Shown piece after piece: positions 1 through 11,417 of a stretch of DNA of 64,000 nt. The notes under the pieces are model-generated. The model did no database searches. It was not told where the DNA came from and saw only the letters and a program-made list of their open reading frames with translations. Numbering within the stretch: the stretch's first letter is position 1; each line of letters starts with the position of its first letter. Origin of the DNA: Trichaptum fuscoviolaceum (lineage: Eukaryota; Basidiomycota; Agaricomycetes; Hymenochaetales; Trichaptaceae); the NCBI GenBank assembly GCA_910574455.1, contig CAJSYZ010000002.1, forward strand, positions 3,311,671 through 3,375,670, read 5' to 3'. Made by a program: the position numbers and the translations under genes.

Positions 1-2
1 GG

Positions 3-626
3 CGACGACACAGAAAGGACGAAGAAAAAGACCTACGCACATACTCGACAGAAAAAATGGTTCCTAGAATGACATTGTCCGTTCATGAGGACGACGGTCC
101 TCCTGAAAGTTCTCTAGGATCGTTGTCTCACAGCGACTTGACAGACTTATCATTAGGGCGACCAGAATCTTCTATTTGCGAATCATTTCATTCTGCGCTG
201 GACTTCAATCCTGATTGGCAGATCAGTACCTCCCTATCTTCTGGATCTGTATCGCGAGCAGCGCAGCGGGCTAGGAGTAGTACCATCGCTGCCTTACCAG
301 CTACATCTAGCATGGACCGAGATCCTTCGCGAGAAGTCGATCAAACCAATTCAATCAGCAAGCACAATGGGTTCGACATAGAGGACAAGCTCAGGTCGCA
401 TCCAAATGCCGTTTCTCCAGACAATAAAGAGAGGCTCGGCCAGGTAACGGATGGACAGGTCGAAGACGAGGTAGAGGCAGAAGAATGGCACAAAACGCGG
501 GCTGCCAAACGTGTGTCTTTGGTTAAAGTGCCTCGAGGATTGCTCATTTCAACGAGACAAGATGGGCGTCATGCAGATGCACAAACTCCACCAGTTATTC
601 CGGAGTCTGATTCTACAACGTCATAA
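3..626 (+). CDS. 3' end of an unidentified protein-coding gene (5' part outside window)
   Basis: One reading frame is open from the left edge of the window to a TAA at 624-626. An in-frame ATG lies at 57, but the frame stays open upstream of it (basic/acidic residues such as RRHRKDEEKD), so this is probably the last exon of a longer gene rather than a gene starting at 57. The readable part is about 207 residues, hydrophilic, rich in Ser, Asp and Glu, with no membrane segment, signal peptide or motif that I recognise, and it looks disordered. Downstream, the gene converges on the ArfGAP gene across a gap of about 260 bases. Function unknown. The main uncertainty is where the last exon begins. 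Confidence 0.5.
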   Translation, partial: RRHRKDEEKDLRTYSTEKMVPRMTLSVHEDDGPPESSLGSLSHSDLTDLSLGRPESSICESFHSALDFNPDWQISTSLSSGSVSRAAQRARSSTIAALPATSSMDRDPSREVDQTNSISKHNGFDIEDKLRSHPNAVSPDNKERLGQVTDGQVEDEVEAEEWHKTRAAKRVSLVKVPRGLLISTRQDGRHADAQTPPVIPESDSTTS

Positions 627-885
627 TTTATACGAACTATCGGAGACACACATTCTTTCAGGACCAGGACCATTAATACCCGTTCAATAATTGCAATACG
701 TTTTCTTGTATCATTATTGCATTCAATCATATCAAGATAACGGATAGAATATGTGCATGTACTATTAGAGCGTAGAACTTAATATTAATGGCTATTCCCT
801 GCTGTACATGCAACTCTAATCGTCTGTTTGTACAACTTGAAGGCCCGCGAGAGAGTAAAACATAGTGGAACTATTGGTCTTTCAA

Positions 886-2312
886 CTACTTAAAGTCACC
901 CCACAGATCACCGAACACATCATCCTTCTTCTGTGCGGTCGGTATAGCTGATGGAAGCGGACCGCCAAATAGGTTATTTGATCCATTAGCTTGAGTATTT
1001 GCATTGGCCGCACCCGAGCCCCAGACATTCGACGTTTCGAACAGTGCATTCGTGCTTCCCGCCTTCTGAATCCCGGTAGCTGCGTTCGAAGTATTGCCGT
1101 TTGAGAAGCTTCCCCATACATCGGTCTGTGATGATGGGGTCTGCGAAGTATTTGGTGACCAACCAGATTGAACTCCCCACATTCCTACACCTGATTGACC
1201 GACCATAGAGGTAACAGGTGCTGCTTGTGCCTGTGTTTGTTGTCCCCATAGAGCGAAGGGGTCACTGTTGGCTTGAGGTATTGATGCTCCTGGCGGGACA
1301 CTCGCTGTCGAAGATGAGGAAGTAGAAAACAGCGACAAAATGTCAGACTTGACATCCTTCTTGGGTAATTGTTCAGAACGGGAGCTTGCATTAAGAGACG
1401 GAGAAGGCGAATGGAAGTCTAGTGTAAAGAGGTCGTTCGAGGGAGGTTGAGGGGACGGTTGTACTGCGGGCGCCTTTGCCTCTGCTTGTGGCATTGCTGC
1501 AGCGTGCGTAGGCGGGGCAGCAGATGCTCGCCCAACAGTAGCTGCGGACAGGAGTTGATGGTGTCGAGGCTGGCGTGTCGTATGTGTTGAAACAGTTGAG
1601 GATGCGTTAGTCACAGGGACTTCCACGATAGATGTCAGTGAAGAACTGCTAGCAGAGACTGTCTCTTGATTGTCACTACCGCCAGCACCAGACTCCAATA
1701 TTGAGGGATCCGATGGTGGAGGTCCTTCTCGAGCCCATCGCCTCGACTCATACTTCGAGCGGACGAAGGAGTCCATTTTACTATTATTTCCACAAATGAG
1801 CAGACTAGCATAGAAGAGTCGTGTTAAATTGCTGACTGTTCTGGTGGAATATGTCCAGGGCGCAGGTGCGCCTCCCAGTAAAGGTTCGCGCGATGGTTGC
1901 CCCATCGTTGAATAGACTACGGAAAATTTCAGATCTACAGATGCCCTTGAGATGTCAGATGTGCCCTTACATCCATCTGCTCTGGTGTCCAAGTATCCAA
2001 ATCCACCGATTTCACCTTGCTAATATGCGTACCCATGCTTCGGTGGATGCCCGAACAACGAATACAGATGAATACACCTCTGTCGCGTGTCTTTAGTAGC
2101 TGTACGCCATAGACAGAATGTCTACAAACATATTCCAAGACGCCCAGCGAGCATCTAGTGTGCGATGAGAGTTAGATTCATTGATTATAATGCGATTCAA
2201 AATACGTACCGTTTCTCTTGCAATCAGCACATACTTTATTCTCAGGACGCTTTACTAGTTCTCTGAGGATTCTGGCATGCCTTTCCGTGGTTGCCTTGTC
2301 TTGTTTGTACAT
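886..2312 (-). CDS. ArfGAP domain protein (Age2/SMAP type)
   Basis: Stimulates GTP hydrolysis on Arf-family GTPases during vesicle budding at Golgi/endosomes. The zinc finger is rebuilt by splicing: exon 1 (ATG 2310-2312, ends at 2210) gives KVCADCKRN, a 25-nt exon gives DARWASWN, and the next exon gives [14 protein letters not shown] followed by [16 protein letters not shown]. Together this is the CX2CX16CX2C finger plus the catalytic Arg of the family. A further exon gives [18 protein letters not shown], and a long last exon starts at [15 protein letters not shown]. The C-terminal ~280 residues are low-complexity Ser/Ala/Gln/Asn with repeated W-G and NPF-like patches, ending FGDLWGDFK. Total is about 400 residues. 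The start is only 216 bases from the divergent GET2 gene, so they probably share a promoter. The Age2/SMAP class fits the domain order; the exact orthologue is not certain. Confidence 0.9.
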
Positions 2313-2528
2313 TTCTCTGAGGAGACACGTTGAAGGGACAAAGGTGACCGGAGAACGTGGTGAAGTGTGCCGCTGCCTTTCAGCTTCAGCTCGAGGTCGG
2401 GCGTGTCGGTTTACGTTTATGGCAAGTCGCCTATACTGTGCGTGGCGTAAACAAATTCTTTCACTCTTGCTATTCCGAATTCTCGCAGAATTCTTCGGCT
2501 TCACAAGGGTTCTTTGGATTTTGGTACA

Positions 2529-3648
2529 ATGTCTTCAGCCGCAGCAAAAGCAGAGGCTCGTCGAAAAGCGATCTTAAGTAGGGGCTCAGACCGCTTGAGC
2601 AAGTTGACATCGTCCGCTCGAGGAGAAGACAACCCGGTGTACATGAATAATGGTAAGTTCTATGAACTACCGCCAATTGGAAGAAGTTCTGACTGTGATA
2701 TAACCTAGAACCTCAGCAACGTAGAACTGGAAACACTGAAACCTTTATTGGTGACGAGACAATCATGCCAACCCCCCGAACAGTACACGCAGAGCCAAGA
2801 CCTTCTCTTGAACCACAAAACATCCCAGTAGATCCCTCCAGTGCATGGTCGCAAGATGAGCAGCGCGAATTTCTTCGTGCCCTCATGGCAGCGCCGGAGC
2901 TCACAGGTGGACCGAATACTTCTCCCCAAGCAGGCTCGGCCCCGGACTTCACCGCTTCTGCAGCAGATGATCCATTGGCGGCGATGATGGCGGCTCTCAC
3001 CCAATTGACTGGCCAGCCGCCTGTTGAGATGGGTAACGCTGGTGGCATCTCTCCAGGCCTGAAGCAGATGTCCGACACGCCTCGAGCAAAGACATTTGCT
3101 GCAAAAATACTGCCTCTTCTTCACCTTCTAGCGACTTGGGCTCTTCTCGCTTTCTTTGCTCTTTACAAAGAACCGGAGGTCTACAATGCTGCGCTGCATG
3201 TGAATGGCAATGATGGTGTTTTGCAAAGATGGGCCGAACTTGCTTGGAGAAATACGAAGGGTGGATTCGGTGTGCAACCTGTGGTAAAGCCATAAGTTTT
3301 CATATTTTGGCTAGATCTGATCAAATCTCCCGTTTAGTCGTTCTTCTGGGCTTTCGTATCCTTACAACTTGCACTTCACTCCGTTCAAATATTCACTAAA
3401 ACAGTTCGTACTTAGTGTTTTTCTTCGTACAGACAAATCGACTGATTACTTCTTTGGGTTAGGACCCGCTGCAACCTCACTTGCTGATTGCCCTTGCGTT
3501 GCCTTATCTTCCCTCACGACTGCGGTCAATCATCACCAATGCCTTGACATACCTTAAAATGGCCGGAACACTGCTCGACGACCTCGCAGGATTGGTCTTC
3601 GGTGTGGGTATTTTAATATGGATAGCAGCTTGGACTTCGGGGCGTTGA
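2529..3648 (+). CDS. GET2: GET complex subunit Get2 (tail-anchored protein insertion; CAMLG-like)
   Basis: Get2 pairs with Get1 in the ER membrane to receive the Get3 chaperone carrying tail-anchored proteins. The N-terminus (AAAKAEARRKAILSRGSDRL) is the family's basic Get3-binding motif. Exon 1 stops at NN before a GTAAGT donor (~2652); exon 2 resumes with EPQQRRTGNTETF and runs through an acidic linker (WSQDEQREFLRALM) into a first membrane segment (LPLLHLLATWALLAFFALY). The ORF here appears to end at 3295, but splicing continues into SFFWAFVSLQLALHS (second membrane segment). A last exon then reads LLIALALPYLPSRLRSIITN and LLDDLAGLVFGVGILIWIAA before TGA at 3646-3648 (third segment). Three C-terminal helices match Get2 topology. 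Exon-3 edges were placed by eye. Confidence 0.85.
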
Positions 3649-4147
3649 CAATGTTGATTGCTTGCATCCTTTGACTCTTTTTACTTATCTGTGTATTAGG
3701 TGAGAACAGGCTATGTATCTAATGTTTGAAGCAGTGCTACGCCATGGTTCCAGATTATCACTCTTTCTCTGCTCAAACCCCGAAGATAGCAAGAGTAGGT
3801 CTGATCTGTTTCAACGTGATTGGTAAACAAATGAGGCCGTTATCAAGAGCTTCTGTGACGTTTCCGCAACCTTGTATTAGGCTCTCAGGCAAGATATTCC
3901 GGAAGCTACTATACCTCATGATTGCTAAACACGCGGACACCTTTTGGGGTTGTGAATGCCGCTGGCAGCAGCATAGCATGAAAGTCGTTGAAGAGGCGAT
4001 GCACTCCGTCCGGTAATAAGGTCTACGTTTTGTAACGGGGAACTCGCACGATTTCTTTGTTAATACTGTATTGTAAGTGTTATGTTTGCTTCATTCATTT
4101 GAAGACTTAGTAAATCACACTCACCTCCGTTATGCGGTAGGTGAAGC
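3649..4147. other. Intergenic, no gene seen
   Basis: About 500 bases between GET2 and the RNA-dependent RNA polymerase. A 96-codon open frame at 3726-4016 begins at TTG, has no homology that I recognise and no supporting splice structure. The segment should hold the GET2 terminator and the polymerase promoter, but no clear TATA box was found. Confidence 0.5.
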
Positions 4148-7100
4148 ATGGAAGTCTTTGTGCGAAACTTGCCCTTCGGTATCGACCGCGTCAAGTTCAT
4201 TGAAGAGATTGCAAACGTCTTCCATGGGCGTCAATATGGGCGGGATGCAAACTCGTCTCCTATCAACTTTGAAGCCATGCTCCACCGTCCCAAGAAACAG
4301 AAAAATCCTGGAATAGTCATAGGACTTTCCTTCCGTTCCTTCTGTACGGGTGCCGTGACTTTTCCAACGGACAAGATTGGGCAGTATTTTCTTGATGATT
4401 TTGGTGGCGATCGACCTAGGATTCTGGTGAAGTTTGGTAATTCTCCTCGACCTGTTCTCTTCAGCCGAAGTAAATTCCCGCCCAATCCAAATATCCTGAC
4501 AAGAATCTCCAATACACCCTACGTACCCCCCGATCAACGCAGTCAACACTGGTTGGACCATGAAACCTCGTCAACTAGTAGGGCCAATTTGCGAAAAATC
4601 CAGTTTGGATGGGAATGTCGAGACAATGTTTACTCCATTGAGTGGGAATCGTCGTCACCCTCACCCCGACTCACATTTGATGACGAGACACTACAAATTA
4701 CAATCTCCCTTCCTCACGCAGATACGGGTAGTAAGGATGAGATTATAATCTTATCCTCACAAATCAATTCTATCTATGCAAATGATTCGCCGGAAGAATA
4801 CGCAATAGTCCTGAGCTTATACTATCCGGTTCAGTACAGGCAGAGCATTAGCAAGATATTCGAGGTCCTCGGCTTCGGTATTCAGTCGGACGTGGTACAC
4901 AGAAAATCTACTTTAAGCGATGCAGCACAAAGTCGTGTTGCCCCATATACATCCGTAGCGATCCGCGCTATATTCTCCTCTGGACGAAACTTCAACGACT
5001 TTCGCAAGGAATGGGTGGATGCAACTAATATTCGCATAGAATCCGACAACTATGGTCTTGAAAGGCGAAACCTCTTTTCACCTGAAGGCATGGAGACCAT
5101 AGCTGCTTGGTTACGTCAGTTGGAGTGGCCACTTGCTTTCCACGTTGAGGCCTTGATGGTTAATATGCGTCTGGATCCGAAGGAGCTTCTATCTCTCCAA
5201 CCTGATATTCAACGGATGATATACGATAAGGGCTCACATTTTGCCTCACAATTCATTGTGCGTTTCATGGAAGAGTTACTCTATCAATGGTATACGGATT
5301 CAGCTCAGTCACTAGAGTCTGCAAAAGAGTGCTTCGAGCGGTTACAAGAAGAGCACAAATCTTTCGAATCAAGAATACCAACAAAGCCCGCCGAGGATCT
5401 TTTCGAATGCCTCCACGTCGTTGTGACCCCAACGCGGTTACGCTTTGTCGGCCCTTTCATGGAAGGAACAAATAGAATTGTTAGGCGCTACGCGGCTCAT
5501 ACGGATTCTTTCCTACGCGTCTCATTTGAGGATGAGACCAGGACGAAATATAGATTTGATCATGATGTGGATGGCCGGTCATTTATTCTTGAACGAGTTG
5601 GATCGATACTCAGGAAAGGGCTTACGGTTGGTGGAAGGAAATTCGAGTTTCTGGCTTACTCGCAGTCAGCCTTGAAGGAACACGCCGTTTGGTTTTTGAG
5701 CCCTTTTCATGACGAGAAGGAATCACGCCGGATTGATGCTCGGACAATCATCGAAGACATTGGGAGCTTTGACCCAGAACTCATGAAATGCCCTGCGAGA
5801 TATGCCGCACGTATCTCCCAGGCATTCACAACAACAGACACTTCAGTTGAAGTTGAGGCGGAAGAAACATTCTTCAAAAACGACATTGAGCGTAACAAAT
5901 CAGTCTTCACCGACGGCATTGGTACACTCTCATCTGCCCTAGCCGAAGACATATGGGGCTCTCTTCGGGCGAAAAAGCGACGCGGCTACGGAGGGAATCG
6001 GCCCCGCTCACGTGCCTTCCAGATACGATTCCAGGGGTCAAAGGGAATGGTCAGCGTCGACTATAAACTCACTGGGCGTGTTCTCGTACTTCGGCCGTCT
6101 ATGATCAAGTTCCAATCGAACACAAATACTGCGATCGAGATTGCTGGGGTGTTCAGTAGACCTGGGAAAATGTTTCTGAATCGTCCTCTGATCATGCTTT
6201 TGGAGGGTTTGGGCGTGCCAGCCGACACATTTCTTCTATTGCAAAGGCATGCCGTGAAGAAAATCTGGCGGGCTATCACTTCAGTGAGGGCAGCAAGATC
6301 TCTTATCACTAACTTTGGCCTTGGTTCATCTTTCAGGCTTTCGTCGACCCTACTAAATCTAGAAAAAATGAAATGCAAGCCTCAGGACAAGTTCTATGAA
6401 CACGTTGTCAGGCTTTGTGTTCTCCATAGTCTTCGTGAAATAAAGTACAAAGCACGCATACCAGTTCCAGGATGGACGTTAGTTGGTGTGGCCGATGTCC
6501 ATTCGTATCTTAAGGAGGGACAGGTGTTTGTTTGTATCGAGGAAGAAAATGGAAAACCAACATATCTACATGGCCCAGTCAGCGTATCACGATCTCCAAC
6601 AATTCATCCTGGTGATATTCAGATGGCATTTGCCATAGGCAATCCTCCACCTGACTCTCCTTTTGCACATGAACGTCTTCCTAACACTGTTGTCTTCTCT
6701 ACACTAGGTATGCAATCTAGAATGCATAAATACCCTTAGTTATTGAAAATATTTGGCAGGTGAACGATCTCTGCCCTCTATGCTAGGTGGAGGCGACCTC
6801 GATGGAGATGTGAGTAAACAACTTGAACTTTCCAATCATCGAATTTTTTTGCTTACAAACTGCCACAACGAACCTCGAATTGACACTGGCACTCTGTGCA
6901 AAGGTGTGTTCACCCTCAATTCATATGAAGGTCTAGCCCAGTGATACCGAAATTAAACACAAGGTGTACAATGTAACTGACTATACGGCACTTCATCCGC
7001 TTCAAACCTATGAGGCAGCGAACTACGATCCAGCCAGAAGGAAAACTCTTGACAGGCCAAGCACGATGGATGATGTGATTGATTTTATTGTGGAGTTCAT

Positions 7101-8069
7101 GAACAGTGATGTGAGTTGCTTGCTTTGTTGCTTGCTTTTGAACTCGAACTATTGTCTAATTTTCTGTAGAATGTGGGCATTATAGCGACGAATTGGCTCA
7201 TGATCGCCGACCGCAGTGGGATTCTTGATGAAAACTGTCTCAAACTGGCACAACTACATAGTGACGCGGTCGATTACCCGAAAACAGGACTACCAGTTCC
7301 CATGCAACAGGTACCAAAGCCAGATGCGAAAGAAGGCAGACCAGATTGGAACGAACCAGAGACGGGGTACCACAGTCGGGTGCAAGTTTATCAAAGCACC
7401 AAAGCAATTGGTCAACTCTTTCGTGACGTCGAGCTTCCTGATGTATACCGAACAAAGGAAGGCCCACCCAAATCTGCGCAGATCAATAGATATGACGAAG
7501 ATCTGGAAGATTTGGAGCTGGAGTTCACTGACCGGTTTGGAAGCGATACTAGCGAGCCGGATGAACCTGCTGCAAATAATGTATCGCTTGCTGGTGCCTT
7601 GCGAAAGCGGGTGTCAGAGCTTGTTTACTCGGACAGGATCAGCAGAAACCGACTAACCCATCTTGAAGGCGTATTCCATGAGTATGTTCAGAGACTCCGA
7701 CAAATTTGCTCCAACCACTCCTTAAGCTGGCACCGCCCTCTAACAGAAGAGGAGGCCATGGTAGGAACGATCAAGGCGCGAACATCAAATCCGAAAAGGC
7801 GTAAAGATATGATAGCCAAACTTCGGGAGCAGACAGCTCAGCTGGTGGAGGATATCATATTCGAAATCACTGGGGAGGAAGAGATGTCTGTCGATAAGCG
7901 ATTGAAGGTCACATTGGCTGCATGGGAGATATCACAGAGCAAAGGCCAACAATTTGGTGCGAAGAGCTTCTCCTGGATTGCTCTTGTGCCTTTATTCGAA
8001 GCCATCAAATTAGCAGAGGATGACGACCAGGACAGGTGGACGGAAACTCAGGCTGTCTACCCACAGTAA
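4148..8069 (+). CDS. Cellular RNA-dependent RNA polymerase (RDR, RNA-silencing type)
   Basis: Makes double-stranded RNA from single-stranded templates to feed Dicer in quelling/RNAi or heterochromatin pathways. Exons are 4148-6707, 6760-6809, 6964-7110 and 7170-8069, joining in frame to about 1,218 residues, a normal length for a eukaryotic RDR. The catalytic motif DLDGD lies at residues ~866-870 (SMLGGGDLDGD), split between exons 1/2 and followed directly by an intron. Upstream are other family blocks: FTDGIGTLSSALAEDIW and FQIRFQGSKGMVSVDYKL. The N-terminus (EVFVRNLPFGIDRVKFIEEI) resembles an RRM-like fold. After the active site come the expected blocks YNVTDYTALHPL and NVGIIATNWLMIADRSG. 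All catalytic motifs are intact and no frameshift was seen, so the gene is probably functional. This is a host gene, unrelated to viral replicases. Which RDR paralogue it is cannot be told here. Confidence 0.95.
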
Positions 8070-8309
8070 TTCAACTCGACCGAGAGCGCCATTGTCCTCA
8101 TACGCCTGTAAATGTCGATTTCACAATAGTCCATAATAATGTATTACACATCACGAGAAGTCATGAGAAAACATATACTTAGGCAATAGGATTGATGCTA
8201 AATTACTAGAAGATCAGCTAAAGATACAGTAGATACCATAAATTGCTCCTCAAACCATGCAGAAGATTATCCAAACAATGTCATTAAGTCATAACTGAGA
8301 AACCGAACA

Positions 8310-11241
8310 CTAACCTCTGCGGCGCCATCTGTCTCTAAGACTTGCCTTCCGCACTGTCTCAGATGACTGCTGTTCTTCAACAATCTTCACGTCGGCAGTT
8401 TGATTGTCCACAACAAGCCTTCGTGACTTCGACTTTGAAGATGAAAAGAGCCTCTTCAAAGCCGACGATTGCTTTTCGGCAGGAGGCGACGAAGAAAGGG
8501 CATCAGCGGCAGCGATCATCTGAGGTTTCCACAGAAGTCAGAGACGATTTCTACTTTTCTTCTTGAGACAAACCTTCGCGACCGGATGCAAGGAAGCCTG
8601 CTGTTCAGGTATCTGTTGTGCAGATTTCTTCCCTGATGCTGTTCGCTGCCGAGGGGAGCTGTTTGCTGCTGAAAAGGAGCCTTCCCCAATCGATCCAGAA
8701 CTTGGTCGTTCCGACGAGCTATCTGCAAAGCTTACGAGCACCCAACCTCCGGACCCTGTTACCGGCGATGAAGGCGCAGCATCCGAGTTCTGCCTCTGGT
8801 GGCGAGGGCGAGGACCTGGCGCCTGGCTTTGAGTCTGGCTCGATACCATGCCATAGAGGGCAGTCTCACTCCGCCGTGTGGCTCCGGGTGTATCTGCAAA
8901 AGTGGGCGAAACAACACGGGCAGCGTCAACTTCCTTTCGCTCAGGGAGTCTTGCATTCTGCAATCCACTCTCGATATTTTCCTTTGGTGATGATAGACCG
9001 CCCTGATCCTCTGGTCTTTCTTCGATAGGTGAGGGTTGCCATGCGCCTGGAAGGCCGAGAGGGGTCGAATTTCGATGTGTCGAGCGACGAACTTTATTTG
9101 CGGTGCCGTCGGTGGACGAAGGAAGGCCCTCCTCACTTTCCGGAGAGGGTGTACCGTGCTCAAACGGAATCCCGGGAATAACAGTGATTCTATCTCTCCA
9201 CGTATCACCTTCCGGGCCACCGGTCCATTTGATGGGTACCTCGTAAGAATGACCAGTTGTGCTCGAGAAGGCGGAGTCACGGAATACGTTCGAACCCAAT
9301 ATTTGCCGACTTGAGCTCGAGCTACGCTCAGAGACGATCGCCGGCTCATATACACTCTGAGGGACGTCGGTGGGAGACGCCACTTGGTCTCGGGGGGTTA
9401 ATTGCCTCGATGAGGCACCAGACTCGGAGGCTGAAACAGCCGGGGAAGAGTTGGAAGGTGCATCGTTTTCACGAGTATATTCTTGTTGAGTGCGAGCTGG
9501 AGGCCCTGTCTCATAGAATAAGTCGCCTGTCTTTATCCGGCCAGTATGTGACGCTTCTTCAGCCAAGAATATTTTGGGCCGCCTTTCCTCCAATGACGGT
9601 CGAGGTGGATTGATATAAGTCTCGACAAGCCCACGAACAGGTAGTTCTCGGGATAAGTCGCCCACACTCCTCGTTGCGAAGTTACGGAGGCCTCCGCTCC
9701 CAATACCAGTCATGTCTGTTCCATCAACGGTGAAGAGATTGGTCCTCTGGCCCGACAGTCTGATTTCATCCATGGACGAGCGACCCAACGGCAAGTCCCC
9801 ATGGGCAGAAGATGGTGGTGATTGACCTTGATGTGAGCCCTTCTTCCGTAAAACAGTCCGGGAATTCCTTGGACTTATCGTGCGTGACCGAGTTATGGGC
9901 TGCGCTACAGGTTCGGTTGCAGAGCGCTCATGCATTCCAAGAGGGCTTGAAGCGCTTGCATGCAAAGGAGCTGAAGCACCTCTCTTGTGTAATGTATCCG
10001 CCGAGTTATTTGCACTCGGAGAACCACCAGGACCAGCAGCTGCACGAAGTGCATTGAGTGAACCCGAGGGTGACAACGTACGAACCAGCTCGAGAGAACT
10101 GTTGGAAAGAACATCGGACATTTCTTGTGGTGGACCAATGAAAATCCATAAATCTTTTACTCTGGATCGGCTGCCTGAAAGGGATATGGATGTGACGAGA
10201 CTCGATGAAGACTCATCCAAGGAAGCGAGCAACGCTAGAATGTGCTTGAGCGAGTCTGTGGAAAACGTATCTTCTTGGAACCCTATTTGTGCACGTCTTA
10301 TTAGAATCAGAAGTTCCGTCATAGACAGCTGAGCACGCACATTTATAGCCCCTCAACTTGAATTCAAAACATTCGCCGGCGATTTTCCTTTCATCGACCA
10401 CTCCTCTTGGCCATGCATCGCGAACTCCAGTCAATATTGCGGGCGTCGAGGTCCGCGGAGGATTAATTACACGAAGGACCGTTGACGATGGAAAAGAAAT
10501 TGCGAACGGTACCTGTACCAGAGGAGGATGCGCAGCGGGACTGCCATACCGCGAGTCTCCGGAAGGTGCAGGTCGGGAAAATGCCATACATGTCCGTTCG
10601 TCTGATTCGCGACCATAGTCAAGTGTGCTGACGAACTTGTATCCATCAAGATAGATGATGGCAAGGATGTCGACAAATAGCTTTTCCGACTCGATATTCT
10701 TGCTGCTTGCCCAGGGTTTGTTCTGGAGACTGAATTCAAAGACACAAAGGATTTTGTCCTCTTTCAAGCTACGCAGGATTCCACGTGAAATGAAGCACAT
10801 CCGGAGAGCATTGATAATTTCTCTCCGAAAGGATGTGAGTCGCACCGAGCCGGCGCCTGCAATGGAGAGCAAGGCAAACGAGGAGATAACATGGCTTTCG
10901 CGAACAAACTCGCGCCGGGGAGAGAACCCAGATTCTGGAGGAGAGACGGTGAGGACTGAGGCATTCGGGTTTGCTTGTAGCATTTGACGTCGTGAGCGAC
11001 GGCGGCGAGGTCGAGAGAGGCGACGTGGGGGGATGTGAACGCAATGAGCAAAGCGTGAAGGAGCAGTCGACCCTCACTTCACCAGCCAGGAACTCACCGC
11101 CTACGCTGCGCCACTGTCCATAAACCAAGTCTATTAACGTCCAGTCGCCGCTGACGTCAGTAAACACTATCGCCAAATACAGCAACTCTTCGATTACACA
11201 AGACTTGGTAATGTAATCATACCTGTTACCGAATGTGGCAT
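8310..11241 (-). CDS. Conserved-looking Ser-rich protein of unknown function
   Basis: Modelled start ATG 11239-11241: MPHSVT, then an intron (GTATGA...GAAG), then ELLYLAIVFTDVSGDWTLID. After a poorly resolved junction near 10975-11092 a long frame follows, including NPNASVLTVSPPESGFSPRR and REFVRESHVISSFALLSIAG. An intron at 10283-10340 joins FKLRGYK to WFQEDTFSTDSLKHILALL, and a short last intron near 8520-8565 leads to the final exon with a very basic tail (LRDRWRRRG). The first ~330 residues look globular; the next ~500 are Ser/Pro/Arg-rich and disordered, typical of a phosphorylated scaffold. I do not recognise a named domain, so no function is proposed. It converges on the RDR gene and is divergent from ITC1, about 176 bases between starts. 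Confidence 0.65.
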
Positions 11242-11417
11242 GCGATCAGCACCAGTGTTCCCCCGACCAGGATGCGGCCTTCACGAAAAATAATATTTAT
11301 ATCAATGCTGGCCTGCCCCTCACCCTTCTGGCTACAGCCCGGCACGCTCGTCGCCACCCACTAGACCCCCACGTCCGTCTCCCCCCGCCTTCCTACCACC
11401 TCCCACCATCCCCACCG

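Noticed and set aside
4148..8069. Possible integrated RNA virus replicase
   Set aside because: The motif order (FTDGIGTLS, DLDGD) and length are those of eukaryotic cellular RDRs, not of viral RNA polymerases, and the gene has ordinary fungal introns.
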